Origin: VRUE01 sp963788975
GTDB taxonomy: Bacteria; Actinomycetota; Thermoleophilia; Solirubrobacterales; 70-9
Direction: 5' to 3'
Length of the DNA: 64,000 nucleotides
Assembly (NCBI GenBank): GCA_963788975.1
Contig: CAWBIJ010000001.1
Coordinates: 1 to 64,000, forward strand
A program made the translations under genes and the position numbers. Shown one piece after another: positions 1 to 7,846 of the stretch. The notes under the pieces are model-generated. The model was not told the DNA's origin and searched no databases. It saw only the letters and a list, made by a program, of their open reading frames with translations. How positions within the stretch are numbered: the stretch's first letter is position 1; each line of letters opens with the position of its first letter.

Positions 1-559
1 GTCGCGCGTGGTTGAGGTGAATCCTGACGATGTCCGGGACGACACCGAGCACCCGAGCAATATCGCTGTCTGACAACCCCTCGGCGACGAGATCCATGAT
101 CGTCCGCTCGTTGACGGTCAGAATTGCCCGAACGTTATTACCGAACGACGCGATTCCATTGGCTTCGTTACCGACCCTCGCCAGGTCTGACCCCGGTTTT
201 TCCAGCCTCACGGACTGCACTAGCGCTTCCGGTTTGGCGCTCATCGATATCATGCCGCAAGCACCGGTCGCCATTGCTGTGGCAAGATCGCCACAGGCGA
301 CAGAAGCGGTGAAGAACACCAGTCGGGAAGAAAGGCCTTTGTCGCCCACGACGGCGAGCATGTCGGACGCGGTCACATCCGTGAACCCGTCCTCCAGTAG
401 CACCACATCGGGCGTCAACCTGCGAATGGCTGCAAGGCAACTAGCTCCATCGAGACAGCATGCAACCACCTCGAAATCGGGCTGCGCTCCGAACAGCGAT
501 ACAAAACCTTGCAAAACAATGGGACGTCGATCTGCTATCACCAGTCTAACGCGATGCAT
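1..559 (-). CDS. LuxR/NarL-family response regulator with degenerate receiver, partial
   Basis: Read leftward from ATG at 559, with AAGGAGAG just upstream. The protein has a receiver-like domain (about residues 1-115) and a LuxR-type DNA-binding helix-turn-helix (about 140-186) that runs off the left edge. The receiver is atypical. The N-terminal acidic pair reads IADRRP instead of IADDHP, the phosphoacceptor position is Glu (VVLLED), and the conserved Lys position is Met (GMISMSA). In the NarL/FixJ family such changes usually mean phosphorylation-independent control; that is inference here. An EcfG-type promoter lies 23 bases upstream, suggesting a role in the general stress response. Family assignment is firm, targets unknown. 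Confidence 0.85.
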   Translation of the reverse strand, partial: MHRVRLVIADRRPIVLQGFVSLFGAQPDFEVVACCLDGASCLAAIRRLTPDVVLLEDGFTDVTASDMLAVVGDKGLSSRLVFFTASVACGDLATAMATGACGMISMSAKPEALVQSVRLEKPGSDLARVGNEANGIASFGNNVRAILTVNERTIMDLVAEGLSDSDIARVLGVVPDIVRIHLNHAR

Positions 560-581
560 GAACTCTCCTTCTCGGCCCCGT

Positions 582-606
582 AACGCATGAGACGGATTAA
601 GGTTCC
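582..606 (-). promoter_or_regulatory. EcfG-type general stress promoter
   Basis: On the minus strand GGAAC is followed after 16 bases by CGTT. It ends 23 bases before the start codon of the response regulator at 559. One of 13 such sites in the first 28 kb. Confidence 0.7.
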
Positions 607-1204
607 GGCGAATAAACTGCGCTCAACCGACGCGTTCCTAATTTTCATAATGGACCATGTGCAGGCGACTTTTTTAAACAATGGGAGGACGTCCGTTTAG
701 TGACGAAGAGCAGCGGCATTTGTGTCTCTGGCTCTGACTCGACATTGGCCACAGCGAGCCCCGCCAATTCAGCCTGACGCGCGCGTTGAACAGCGCCAGG
801 AGCGGCAACCAGAATGCGGCTCGCGCGCGAAGTGTCCCTCCAGCATCAAGCGCACTTTGGAAACCCGTCGTGACCTCTGGTGTCTCGACAGGTACACCAG
901 CGTTTCGCTGCCCTGAGAAACTGGGAGGATGACCAGGCGTGGGTGTCGGGACCGCAACCAACGGTAGGTCGATCGGCTCGCCGGGATCCGGCCTAGCTCG
1001 CCAGAGGACCCCGTCGACGCAAGAAAGCTCAAATAGCTCTACGACTCTTTATACCGAAGAGATTGAGACCGCGTACCGAAGAGATTGAGAGCGCCTTCGC
1101 GCGATCTTTTGTTGTGTACATCGCGTTGACTTAACTGGGGCGGGTTAGGTCGGGTGTGCAAGAACGAGCTGACGGGCAATCCGCCAACCAAGCAGAGGTA
1201 CCAC
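607..1204. other. intergenic region with a short tandem duplication
   Basis: No convincing gene on either strand. The only structure seen is a 17-base direct repeat (taccgaagagattgaga) at 1052-1068 and 1074-1090. Open frames here have no recognisable domains or ribosome binding sites. Confidence 0.5.
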
Positions 1205-1411
1205 ATGGGAGCATCCCACCCAGATTTGATCGCGATCGATGTGCTACTCCTACCTGACCGGGCAACAATCGCTAAATCGATATCGCTGAACGCTCAATTG
1301 CGGGCAAACTATCCAGCCGGATATGCGCTGGACGCTACGCGTATCCCCCACTTGACGCTGGTACAGCGCTTTGTGCCAGCGGGTTTTCCTTGGGTTAAAC
1401 GCACATCCTGA
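1205..1411 (+). pseudogene. 2'-5' RNA ligase-like protein, N-terminal fragment
   Basis: ATG at 1205 follows AGAGG. The 68-residue product resembles the start of 2H phosphoesterase / 2'-5' RNA ligase-like proteins of rhizobia, with one H-x-T motif (PHLTLVQRFV). Full-length members have about 170-190 residues and a second H-x-T. Here the frame ends shortly after the first motif and no second motif is visible downstream, so the gene is truncated or rearranged. Recognition rests on a short segment. Confidence 0.5.
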
Positions 1412-1543
1412 ACGGTTCAGCGAGAATGACGTTCCTCGGTACGGCTTTAGCCCAGAAATACAAATCAGAAACCCAACGGCGCATCGATCGTACACCCGCC
1501 GCGGCAGTAGCGGAGCGCACCAAATTACTCGCAATCAAGCGTT

Positions 1544-1568
1544 GGAACGTAACGACTCTGGTCCCGTT
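1544..1568 (+). promoter_or_regulatory. EcfG-type promoter match without an obvious gene
   Basis: GGAAC, 16 bases, CGTT. Only about 20 bases separate the predicted transcription start from the hairpin at 1591-1614, so any transcript would be very short. About one match is expected by chance in this block, and this may be it. Confidence 0.3.
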
Positions 1569-1590
1569 CAACTTTGATAATCACCCGAAA

Positions 1591-1614
1591 GACGGCCCGC
1601 CGAAGCGGGCCGTC
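1591..1614 (-). terminator. Rho-independent terminator
   Basis: Perfect 10-bp stem GACGGCCCGC/GCGGGCCGTC with a TTCG tetraloop on the minus strand, followed there by TCTTTC. It lies directly after the stop codon at 1622 and ends the minus-strand gene pair. Confidence 0.85.
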
Positions 1615-1621
1615 TTGAGGA

Positions 1622-2243
1622 TTAACGAAGTCCACCGCCGTACAGGGCCCGTTCCTTTCGGACCTCTTCAGCGCCGTAGGGCTTGCTGCCGGCATCGAAC
1701 GACTTCCACCCCGCCTTTTGCCAGGCCGCGCTTCGGTCACGCAGATTGATAGCAGAACTCATCTAACATCGCTTCGAGACGGGAACGTTCGGCGTCGGCG
1801 ACCCGCGCTGAAACCAGCGTGCCGCCCCGACGGACGCCCTCGGCGTAGGAGTGGGCATCTGCCTCAGACACGCCTGCCTCTGTGAGCGCGCCGACAATAC
1901 CGCCGGTGGCTGCGCCCGCTGCCGCGCCAACCGCTGTGGCAGCCAGCCAACCAGCCGCAACAACGGGTCCAAGCCCGGGTATTGCCAACAAGCCAAGTCC
2001 GGCAAGAAGGCCAGCTGCGCCACCCACGCCCGCGCCAATGCCAGCGCCCTTCCCAGCGCCCTCGGCGCGATCATCCACGCCATCGCGATCGCGATCCACC
2101 TTTTTGTCGGAGTTGAACCAGCCATCCGAGTTATTGGCGACGAGGCTGATGTCCGAATGCGGCACGCCTGCGGCTTCCAGGCGCCTAACAGCTTGCTGGG
2201 CGTCGTTGTGAGTATCGTAAAGACGAGAAATGGTAACAGTCAT
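1622..2243 (-). CDS. general stress protein 17M-like / glycine-zipper protein, frameshifted
   Basis: Starts at ATG 2243 (MTVTISRLYDTHNDA). An N-terminal YflT/GSP17M-like domain is followed by a DRDGVDD stretch and an Ala/Gly-rich segment that may insert in or lie on the membrane, then a SARVADAERSRLEAML region. The uninterrupted frame stops at 1737. The next frame then encodes the family-typical tail (SAAWQKAGWKSFDAGSKPY, then AEEVRKERALYGG) ending at 1622, so a one-base shift near 1755 is likely. It is 12 bases after the upstream gene and probably co-transcribed with it. A general stress role is inferred from family and promoter. Confidence 0.8.
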
Positions 2244-2255
2244 GTTTGGTCTTCC

Positions 2256-2573
2256 TTACTTGGCAGAATTGACGTTGCCTTGAAAATCGACGCTTACCGC
2301 AGTGGCTGAGCCGCTCTTGCTGGCCTTGCCGCGCCAAACACCATTGTCGTCTTTCTTTAGTTCCGTGACATTGGTGTAGCCGGCGTCCTCGATTTTCGAC
2401 TTCGCTTGGCCTTCGGTGAAGCTGTTGCGACCCGCGACCGGAGCGTTGGAGTTGTTTTGACCGGCACTATTGACCGCGTTGTTGTTCGGTCCTGACTGCG
2501 CGGGCGGATTTTGCGCCGACGCCGTCGTAGCTGCCAATAATCCAATACAAAGGTAGAGAAATGAGCGTTTCAT
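2256..2573 (-). CDS. secreted small protein of unknown function
   Basis: 105 residues. The signal peptide MKRSFLYLCIGLLAATTASAQ probably cleaves after ASA. Then comes an Asn/Gly/Pro-rich linker and a compact C-terminal domain (FTEGQAKSKIEDAGYTNVTE) resembling PepSY-like modules found in rhizobial periplasmic proteins. First gene of a two-gene unit with the stress protein at 1622-2243. An EcfG-type promoter sits 31 bases upstream. Function unknown. Confidence 0.8.
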   Translation of the reverse strand: MKRSFLYLCIGLLAATTASAQNPPAQSGPNNNAVNSAGQNNSNAPVAGRNSFTEGQAKSKIEDAGYTNVTELKKDDNGVWRGKASKSGSATAVSVDFQGNVNSAK

Positions 2574-2603
2574 AGTTTTCTCCAGAGTTTCAGGAGCGCT
2601 CGT

Positions 2604-2628
2604 AACCTTTCGCTACCGCTATAGTTCC
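2604..2628 (-). promoter_or_regulatory. EcfG-type general stress promoter
   Basis: Minus-strand GGAAC, 16 bases, GGTT, positioned 31 bases before the start codon at 2573. The GGTT form of the -10 is shared with the two PRC-barrel promoters. Confidence 0.6.
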
Positions 2629-2750
2629 TAAACTAGTGACCTAGGCGCGTACGCGCTTTTGCCAAGGCCCTCCGCCGTTCGAGCAACCCGCCGTACTGCT
2701 TTCGGGCGCGTGCCGCAGCTGCTTTCCATCTAGCAGCCGATAATATATCG

Positions 2751-2775
2751 GGAACAAGTGGCAATACGCACCGTT
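2751..2775 (+). promoter_or_regulatory. EcfG-type general stress promoter
   Basis: GGAAC, 16 bases, CGTT, a perfect match. It lies 34 bases before the small membrane protein start at 2809. Confidence 0.75.
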
Positions 2776-2808
2776 GGAATACCGTGGGCAATTTATGAGG
2801 AGGCGTAA

Positions 2809-2892
2809 ATGCCGGTACTGTTGCTGTGGGCGGTTCCTACTGTGATCGTTGTCGGCGGCGTCGGCTACTATTTTGTCCGCGTCGTGCACTAA
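2809..2892 (+). CDS. 27-residue single-span membrane peptide
   Basis: ATG at 2809 is preceded by GAGGAGGCG at good spacing. The peptide is almost wholly one hydrophobic helix (MPVLLLWAVPTVIVVGGVGY) ending in a short basic tail FVRVVH. Function unknown. Support comes from the strong ribosome binding site, the transmembrane composition and the perfect EcfG promoter. It probably heads a unit with the secreted protein at 2956. Confidence 0.65.
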   Translation: MPVLLLWAVPTVIVVGGVGYYFVRVVH

Positions 2893-2955
2893 ATCGCACA
2901 CAAGTTGGCCGGGAAAAATAAGCAATTCGGCCCAATTATCACTGGAGGAGACACC

Positions 2956-3189
2956 ATGAAAAAGCTGCTGCTTTCAAGCGCCGTCGTCGCGTTTGCGGTC
3001 ACTTCGGCCTTTGCGCAAACCGCCGTTACCTCGGAATATTATGTGGTGAGAGATGCAACCACCAAGAAATGCACCATTGTCGATAAAAAGCCGACCACCA
3101 CGACGACGGTAGTCGACAACGGCGTGTTCAAAACCAGGACCGAAGCCGAAACTGGCATGAAAACGATGAAGGTTTGTACGGAAAACTGA
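2956..3189 (+). CDS. small secreted protein of unknown function
   Basis: ATG at 2956 was chosen because GGAGGAG precedes it and it begins a clear signal peptide (MKKLLLSSAVVAFAVTSAFA). The mature part is about 57 residues, Thr/Val-rich, with two Cys (KKCTIVDKK and MKVCTEN) that could form a disulfide. Similar short periplasmic proteins occur in Bradyrhizobium-like genomes. Followed by a strong terminator. Probably transcribed from the EcfG site at 2751. Confidence 0.75.
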   Translation: MKKLLLSSAVVAFAVTSAFAQTAVTSEYYVVRDATTKKCTIVDKKPTTTTTVVDNGVFKTRTEAETGMKTMKVCTEN

Positions 3190-3263
3190 TCCGCGATCAG
3201 TACGAGTTCGCAGTGCTCGATGGACGATCAGGGCCCCACTTTGCGCGTCCATCGCCTGCGTGG

Positions 3264-3297
3264 CCCTGCCGAGCGGTCCTCGGCAGGGTTTTTCTTT
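3264..3297 (+). terminator. Rho-independent terminator
   Basis: Perfect 10-bp stem CCCTGCCGAG/CTCGGCAGGG followed by TTTTTCTTT. It ends the unit of the two small genes at 2809 and 2956. Confidence 0.9.
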
Positions 3298-3315
3298 CTA
3301 GTTCGACAATTTGCC

Positions 3316-3340
3316 GGAACGCAGCGTGATTCCGCTCGTT
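3316..3340 (+). promoter_or_regulatory. EcfG-type general stress promoter
   Basis: GGAAC, 16 bases, CGTT, located 22 bases before the start codon at 3363. Confidence 0.75.
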
Positions 3341-3362
3341 GGCAGCTCAAACGAGGCGCAAA

Positions 3363-3566
3363 ATGAAATACGTTCTATCTGCTATCGCGCTTTCTCTCCT
3401 GCTTACTACTGCCGCGAGAGCAGAAGAGACATCGTCGCAGCCCGTCAAGGCTGAGGGCGCGACCGAAGATTGTTCAAAACAAGTATGGCCAAACTTTTCA
3501 CCGGCGTGCCTCCGCAACACGGATCGAACGACCGTCGTTCGCTTGGTAACAACCAGCCGTCGCTAA
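3363..3566 (+). CDS. small secreted protein of unknown function
   Basis: 67 residues starting MKYVLSAIALSLLLTTAARA, a typical signal peptide. The mature part carries a pair of Cys in a DCSKQVWPNFSPACLRN segment, a pattern I associate with short conserved periplasmic proteins of rhizobia. ATG 3363 is preferred over an upstream frame because the signal peptide begins there and it lies just after the EcfG promoter. Function unknown. Confidence 0.7.
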   Translation: MKYVLSAIALSLLLTTAARAEETSSQPVKAEGATEDCSKQVWPNFSPACLRNTDRTTVVRLVTTSRR

Positions 3567-3857
3567 AGCGCAGCCTTTCAGCGCGAGAAGGTCGGTTGGG
3601 AATATTTGCTTGATTGGCTGTCGTACAAATTTCCGTCCATCCGGCCCATCCTGAAGCCGCCGGCCTTGAAGCTTATTCAAAATGGCCGCCTGTGAAAACA
3701 GAACCTGCGCAAAGAGATGTTGTCGGAAGAAAACTGAAGTCGCAACTGCGCGAACTTGAGGTCAATGCAGCGAAGTGAAACTGTGCACGCTCGAAGGGGA
3801 CGGCCGCTTACGCGTTCTCAAGTGAAGCCAGCCGCTTAGCCTTAGGATGTCGCAAAA
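3567..3857. other. intergenic, no gene recognised
   Basis: No frame with a convincing start or domain was found between the small secreted protein and the terminator of the minus-strand YciF-like gene. Confidence 0.4.
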
Positions 3858-3881
3858 AATGCCCCGCGTCTGCGGGGCATT
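3858..3881 (-). terminator. Rho-independent terminator
   Basis: Stem AATGCCCCGC/GCGGGGCATT. On the minus strand it is followed by a run of T. It lies just beyond the stop codon (3902) of the YciF-like gene. Confidence 0.85.
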
Positions 3882-3901
3882 CTTCGTTAAGTAATTTGAC
3901 T

Positions 3902-4400
3902 TTACGCAGCTTCGGCCTGCTGATTAATCGCGGTCTTGGCGATTTCGTCAGAGCCTCGTCCGTGGCTTCTTCCTCTTCAAGCGTTTCCTCAAGAAGCGAA
4001 ACTGCGTCTTCGAGACCGAGCTCTTCCGCCCAGGCAATCAGGTGCCGTAGCGGGAAATCTCGTAGTGCTCGACTGCCTGTGCGGCGGCCAGGAGACCGGC
4101 GTCGAGAGCGGGCGAGCCCTTGTATTCTTCCATGATCTCGGCGCCCTCTTCCGTGATACCGACGATGGCCGCGCAGGTTTTTCCCTGCGGCTTCTTTTCG
4201 ATGACGGCGAAAACCTTTTCCAGACGCTCGATCTGGCCTTCGGTTTCGGTGAGGTGCTTCTCGAACGCAGCCTTCAGCTCTTCGCTCTGGGCAGCCTTGG
4301 CCATTTTCGGCAGGGTGGCCAGGATCTTCTTCTCCGCGAAATAGATGTCCTTCAGAGTATCGTGAAACAGATCGTCGAGTGTCTTCGGCTCTTTTGCCAT
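3902..4400 (-). CDS. YciE/YciF-type ferritin-like protein (DUF892), two frameshifts
   Basis: Starts at ATG 4400 (MAKEPKTLDDLFHDTLKDIY). The helical DUF892 fold is recognisable: YFAEKKIL near residue 20, EKHLTETEGQIERLE near 60, and AVEHYEISRYGT near 110. The uninterrupted frame stops at 4038. The next frame continues with the conserved end LIAWAEELGLEDAVSLLEET. A further shift restores IAKTAINQQAEAA and a stop at 3902. Both shifts are explained by one missing base in a homopolymer (CCC to CC, AAAA to AAA), so the gene is probably intact in the organism. Family members bind metal and are stress-induced. Confidence 0.85.
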
Positions 4401-4455
4401 TTACGCTTCTCCAATTTTTGAGATTTCTGCGTCACCGTGGTGAAGCTGGGCAGCT

Positions 4456-4481
4456 AACGGAACGAAGAGATGACTGGTTCC
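4456..4481 (-). promoter_or_regulatory. EcfG-type general stress promoter
   Basis: Minus-strand GGAACC, 16 bases, CGTT, 55 bases before the YciF-like start codon at 4400. It matches the extended consensus. Confidence 0.8.
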
Positions 4482-4663
4482 TACTGCAGGGCTGAGAATT
4501 TGGGGCGATGGCTACCAATTCTGCCGCACGAGCGTCCCTCAATGACCACGCCGCCGTTTGTTCCGTGAGGGGAACCGCAATTACCTTTTTCCGGCCCTTA
4601 GGTGTCGTAGCGTTATGTCACCGGGGCTGGAATAAATTTCAGACCTAAATCGCTTTTCCCGGG

Positions 4664-4691
4664 GCCGCTGGTCGATTGCCAGCGGCTTTTT
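4664..4691 (+). terminator. orphan Rho-independent terminator
   Basis: Stem GCCGCTGG/CCAGCGGC followed by TTTTTC on the plus strand. No plus-strand gene is visible between 4482 and 4660, so it may end an unannotated small RNA or be a relic. Confidence 0.7.
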
Positions 4692-4711
4692 CATGCGCGT
4701 ATTGGGCAGAA

Positions 4712-4735
4712 AAAGCCCGCCTTTCGGCGGGCTTT
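4712..4735 (-). terminator. Rho-independent terminator
   Basis: Stem AAAGCCCGCC/GGCGGGCTTT, symmetrical and usable on both strands. It lies 17 bases beyond the stop codon of the PRC-barrel gene. Confidence 0.85.
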
Positions 4736-4751
4736 CTCATCAGGATGCGCG

Positions 4752-5114
4752 TCAGGTTGGGATGACGCCGTAGTACTCATTAACGCCGCGCGTACGGGCC
4801 GGGTCTTCCCAACTCCAATCGTTATCGCTCCGGTATTTTGGCGCGCCCTGCAGCTGCTTTTCCGTGATGCCGGTTCGGTATCCGCCGAGGCCGGTATCAT
4901 ATTTAAGCGACTCCCACGGGAGCGGGTAATGATCGTCCCCGATACCGAGGAAACCGCCGAAACTCAGAACCGCGTACGAGACTTTGCCGGACCGCTTGTC
5001 GATCATGACGCGCTCGATCGAACCGATCTGGCTTTCATCCGCTCCGTACACCGCAGTGCCTTCGACCTTGTCGCTACCAATCAGAGTGCTTGTCTCTCTT
5101 TCTTCGGTTGCCAT
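4752..5114 (-). CDS. PRC-barrel domain stress protein, copy 1
   Basis: 120 residues starting MATEERETSTLIGSDKVEG. A single PRC-barrel covers about residues 10-85 (GTAVYGADESQIGSIERVMI, then SYAVLSFGGFLGIGDDHYPL), followed by a short tail ending YYGVIPT. PRC-barrels are small beta-barrels that bind RNA, quinones or protein partners; the role of this soluble single-domain form is not known. A close paralog is at 19639-19992. Both have an EcfG-type promoter of the same unusual GGTT form, so they are probably co-regulated stress proteins. Confidence 0.85.
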   Translation of the reverse strand: MATEERETSTLIGSDKVEGTAVYGADESQIGSIERVMIDKRSGKVSYAVLSFGGFLGIGDDHYPLPWESLKYDTGLGGYRTGITEKQLQGAPKYRSDNDWSWEDPARTRGVNEYYGVIPT

Positions 5115-5143
5115 CAGATCCTCCTTTGAAAACCTGACAGCCC

Positions 5144-5168
5144 AACCGCAATTTCAGACGAATGTTCC
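5144..5168 (-). promoter_or_regulatory. EcfG-type general stress promoter
   Basis: Minus-strand GGAAC, 16 bases, GGTTGGGC, 29 bases before the PRC-barrel start at 5114. Nearly the same sequence precedes the second PRC-barrel gene. Confidence 0.75.
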
Positions 5169-5208
5169 TCCCGGGCGCCTGTGGTCCCTGGCCGCATCGC
5201 GGCCGGGT

Positions 5209-5526
5209 TTATTCCCGCCCCCGAACGAAGTGGCCACCGACATTACCGCGGATGCTGAACAGCTGACCGGAGGCCGCCCGTGTCCTCTCCGGATGAGGGC
5301 GTTCCTTTTCTGTCATCCCGGGCTCGTGGGGAAACGGGCGACCCGTCTTTGCAGCAGTAGCGCAAGGCTTTACTAGACTCTGAAGCACAGTAACCGCCAA
5401 TCGCAACACGGACGTCAAAGCCCAGGCGGTCACACCGGAAAATATCGCGAGCATCAGGTCCGGCCGCCCGGACTCGCGGATCGCATCGCGCAGTTCACGC
5501 TTCATCCGATCCCAGAAATCATTCAT
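5209..5526 (-). CDS. hypothetical protein downstream of BrkB
   Basis: Starts MNDFWDRMKRELRDAIRESG. An amphipathic N-terminus is followed by one probable membrane span (LMLAIFSGVTAWALTSVLRL). The C-terminal half is Arg/Gly-rich and less convincing, so the true stop may lie earlier or behind an indel. It follows the BrkB gene by a few tens of bases in the same direction and may share its operon. No family recognised. Confidence 0.45.
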   Translation of the reverse strand: MNDFWDRMKRELRDAIRESGRPDLMLAIFSGVTAWALTSVLRLAVTVLQSLVKPCATAAKTGRPFPHEPGMTEKERPHPERTRAASGQLFSIRGNVGGHFVRGRE

Positions 5527-5563
5527 TCTCGCCTAACTCGCCAGCTGGAAGCCGTCTTGATTC

Positions 5564-6857
5564 TCACGAGCTCTTCGCCGCGCCAACGGAATCGGCCATA
5601 TGAGCGCCGCGTGAACCAAGCGGCTTCGGGTGGCCCGTCGTGGTGTCGCGTGCTGTCTGGTGTTCGATTTCGGCGTTGAGCTCCGCGCCCAGCAATATCA
5701 CGATAGCTGAAATCCATAGCCAGGTCATAAACCGATGACTGCGCCCAGCGAACCGTACGTCGCGTTGAAATTGCCGAAGTTGGCGGCGTAGAAGGAGAAC
5801 AACGCCGATCCTGCAAGCCACAGCAGCGCTGCCGCGACACTGCCCCATGAAATCCATCGCCAGCTGCGGAGCCGCTCGGCTCGGACCGAAGCGATAGATA
5901 AGCGCCAGCGCAAAAGCGAGGCCGAGGGCGAGAGCCGGCCATCTCGCGATGCGCAGCAGGAGATCTGTGAAGTTCGTCAGGCCGATGAATGTGAGCGCCA
6001 TCGGCAACACGGCGACGGCGGCAATGGCGATAAGAATGAATGCGACCGCTCCCGCGGTAAAGGTGAGCGAGATCGCGTTCAGCTTTATAAAGCCCCGTTT
6101 CTCCTGCTCCGCGTAAACAATATTCAGCGTGTCGAAAAGGGACTTCATGGCCGCGTTGGCACTCCACAAGGAGACGGCAAGGCCGATCGCGAAGGTGAAT
6201 CCGAGCGTCGCCTCTCCTTTAGAGGCGACCCGGGTCAGCTGATCGCGCGCAACATCCAGCGCGCCGGAGGGGATGAACCCGGATACCTCATTGAGGTGTG
6301 CGGCGATCGCGCCGGGATCTGCGAACAGACCGTAAATCGCGACAAGCGCTGCAAGCGCGGGAAAGATCGCGAGCAGGCTGTAAAAGGTCATGCCCGCGGC
6401 AAGCGCAAGTACCCGGTGATCGGAAATGTTTCCGTAGACGCGATAGCAGAATGTCTTTCCATCCCTTGGCCGGGATTTCGGAGGGATCGCGCGCATCCCT
6501 GCCCCGGGCCGCGTCATGTGCCACGGCGGTTGGCGCGTCTCTGCCGGCTGGCTGCGGCTCCAGTCCCCTCGCCCGCCCCGGCTTTTTCGTTTCTCCTTCC
6601 GGCAGCAGGTATGCGACCGCGACAGCTGCCGCGAGCGTTGCCATTGCTCCCAGAGCGGAGTCGCCGCTAACTTCGTTTCGTTTGCCGGGTGGCATCGCAG
6701 GCCGGTACTTTCTGTGAGATTTTGATGTCAATTCGGTAGGCCGCTTCCCGTTCCTGTTTTCCCTGGTCCGCTTGGCCTCGACGGACGGCACGAACGAGTA
6801 TCCGCCTCTTGCGGGGGCGTTCTTTTGTTTCGGTTTCCCGCGCAGTCGTCGCCTCAT
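5564..6857 (-). pseudogene. YihY/BrkB-family inner membrane protein, several frameshifts
   Basis: The full family sequence can be followed across frames. The N-terminal region comes down to PSEIPAKGWKDIL (about 6437). The next frame carries VYGNISDHRVLALAAGMTFY through IYRFGPSRAAPQ. A third frame has WRWISWGSVAAALLWLAG through YGSLGAVIG. The frame then returns to FMTWLWISAIVILLGAELNA and the C-terminus at 5564. At least three indels are needed. BrkB proteins have six or more membrane spans and unknown transport-like function. The start is uncertain (first in-frame ATG 6857). Preceded by an EcfG-type promoter. Given similar indels in neighbours, sequencing error is more likely than gene death. 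Confidence 0.8.
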
Positions 6858-6982
6858 CCCGCTGTGCCGATCGGCGGATTTAACTGCACCTGCACAAATG
6901 CGGCAGCGAACTCGCTGCTCTTGAGATATGATTTTGTGGCACGATAACCCTCGCTGCGCGTCGGGTTCTCCTGCCAAAAAAA

Positions 6983-7007
6983 AACGTTTTCATCCTGCCA
7001 GCGTTCC
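6983..7007 (-). promoter_or_regulatory. EcfG-type general stress promoter
   Basis: Minus-strand GGAAC, 16 bases, CGTT followed by a T run. It reads toward the BrkB gene. The leader before the first in-frame ATG (6857) is about 120 bases. Confidence 0.6.
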
Positions 7008-7219
7008 GCCGCTAGTCCACGGGCGCACCAGTTTTGCCGGTAGGGCACTGATCGTTTTTCTCGCTACGCATCGGCCCATTTCACGGGCCTACCATGGAGC
7101 CAGTTATGGCCCAGCCCAGGAAAGGCACCGGCGAACAGCTCAGTGAGATGCTGCGCTGCCGGCTTTGGCCCGCCGTTGCGACCGTGAAGCAACAGCACCT
7201 TGAATATTCTTGCGTCTAA

Positions 7220-7846
7220 ATCGTAGGTGACTTCCGCAGGGGGAGCGAACTTGTCACAGATCTCGCGCTCGTCGCGGAAACCAAGAAGCCGTCCGGGAGT
7301 GAGGAGACTTCCCGCGGTCTTACGCTCGCCGTAACCGACAAGAAGCATTACGGCGCGAGCCTCCTCCATGCGACGGGCTCGGCTGAACATCTGAAACAGC
7401 TTGCAGAGCTTGCACATGACAAGGGTCTGGAGCTCAGGCCTGACGGGCTTTATCGCGGCAGGAAACTCATCGCTTCAGCGACGGAGAAAGATATCTACGA
7501 AGCCCGGGGTCTTCAATTCATAGAGCGGGAACTGCGCGAAGGCCGGGATGAAATCGCGAGGGCAGCGCGGCACAAGCTGCCAAAGCTTGTAAGCGACAAT
7601 GACCTTCACGGGATACTCCACTGCCACACGACCGCATCCGATGGCACCCAGACGCTTGAGACTATGGCTAACGCCACGATTACGGCCGCCGGAGTAAGCT
7701 TCGAACACGCCCTCCGCATTTCGGTTCTGGCCAAGCACACCCTCCGCCTTGTCGCTGAGCGAAAGGAACCTGTAACGCTTTCGCGCGCTGTCCTCGGATA
7801 TTCCTCCGTTCGACGAGGCCGGTATGTTCTCGGGCTATATCTTTGA
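7220..7846 (+). pseudogene. polX: family X DNA polymerase (PolX) internal fragment
   Basis: The frame opened after a stop at 7217 reads VGDFRRGSELVTDLALVAET, then DKKHYGASLLHATGSAEHL, DGLYRGRKLIASATEKDIYE, ELREGRDEIARAARHKLPKL and DLHGILHCHTTASDGTQTLE. This is the hinge between the polymerase and PHP domains of bacterial PolX, including the HCHT start of the PHP motif. The N-terminal half and the rest of the PHP domain are missing. After about 7690 the frame continues to 7846 in unrelated sequence. A remnant of a repair polymerase beside Ku and ligase sequences. Confidence 0.75.

Noticed and set aside
1426..1749. Plus-strand frame as the second half of the 2'-5' RNA ligase-like gene
   Set aside because: No second H-x-T motif, and its end runs through the terminator and antisense to the GSP17M-like gene.
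7064..7417. 117-codon minus-strand frame near PolX
   Set aside because: Mostly antisense to the PolX remnant and without a recognisable domain or ribosome binding site.
7770..7796. GGAAC followed by CGCT upstream of the HAD gene as a further EcfG site
   Set aside because: The -10 element does not fit CGTT/GGTT/TGTT at 16 or 17 bases.
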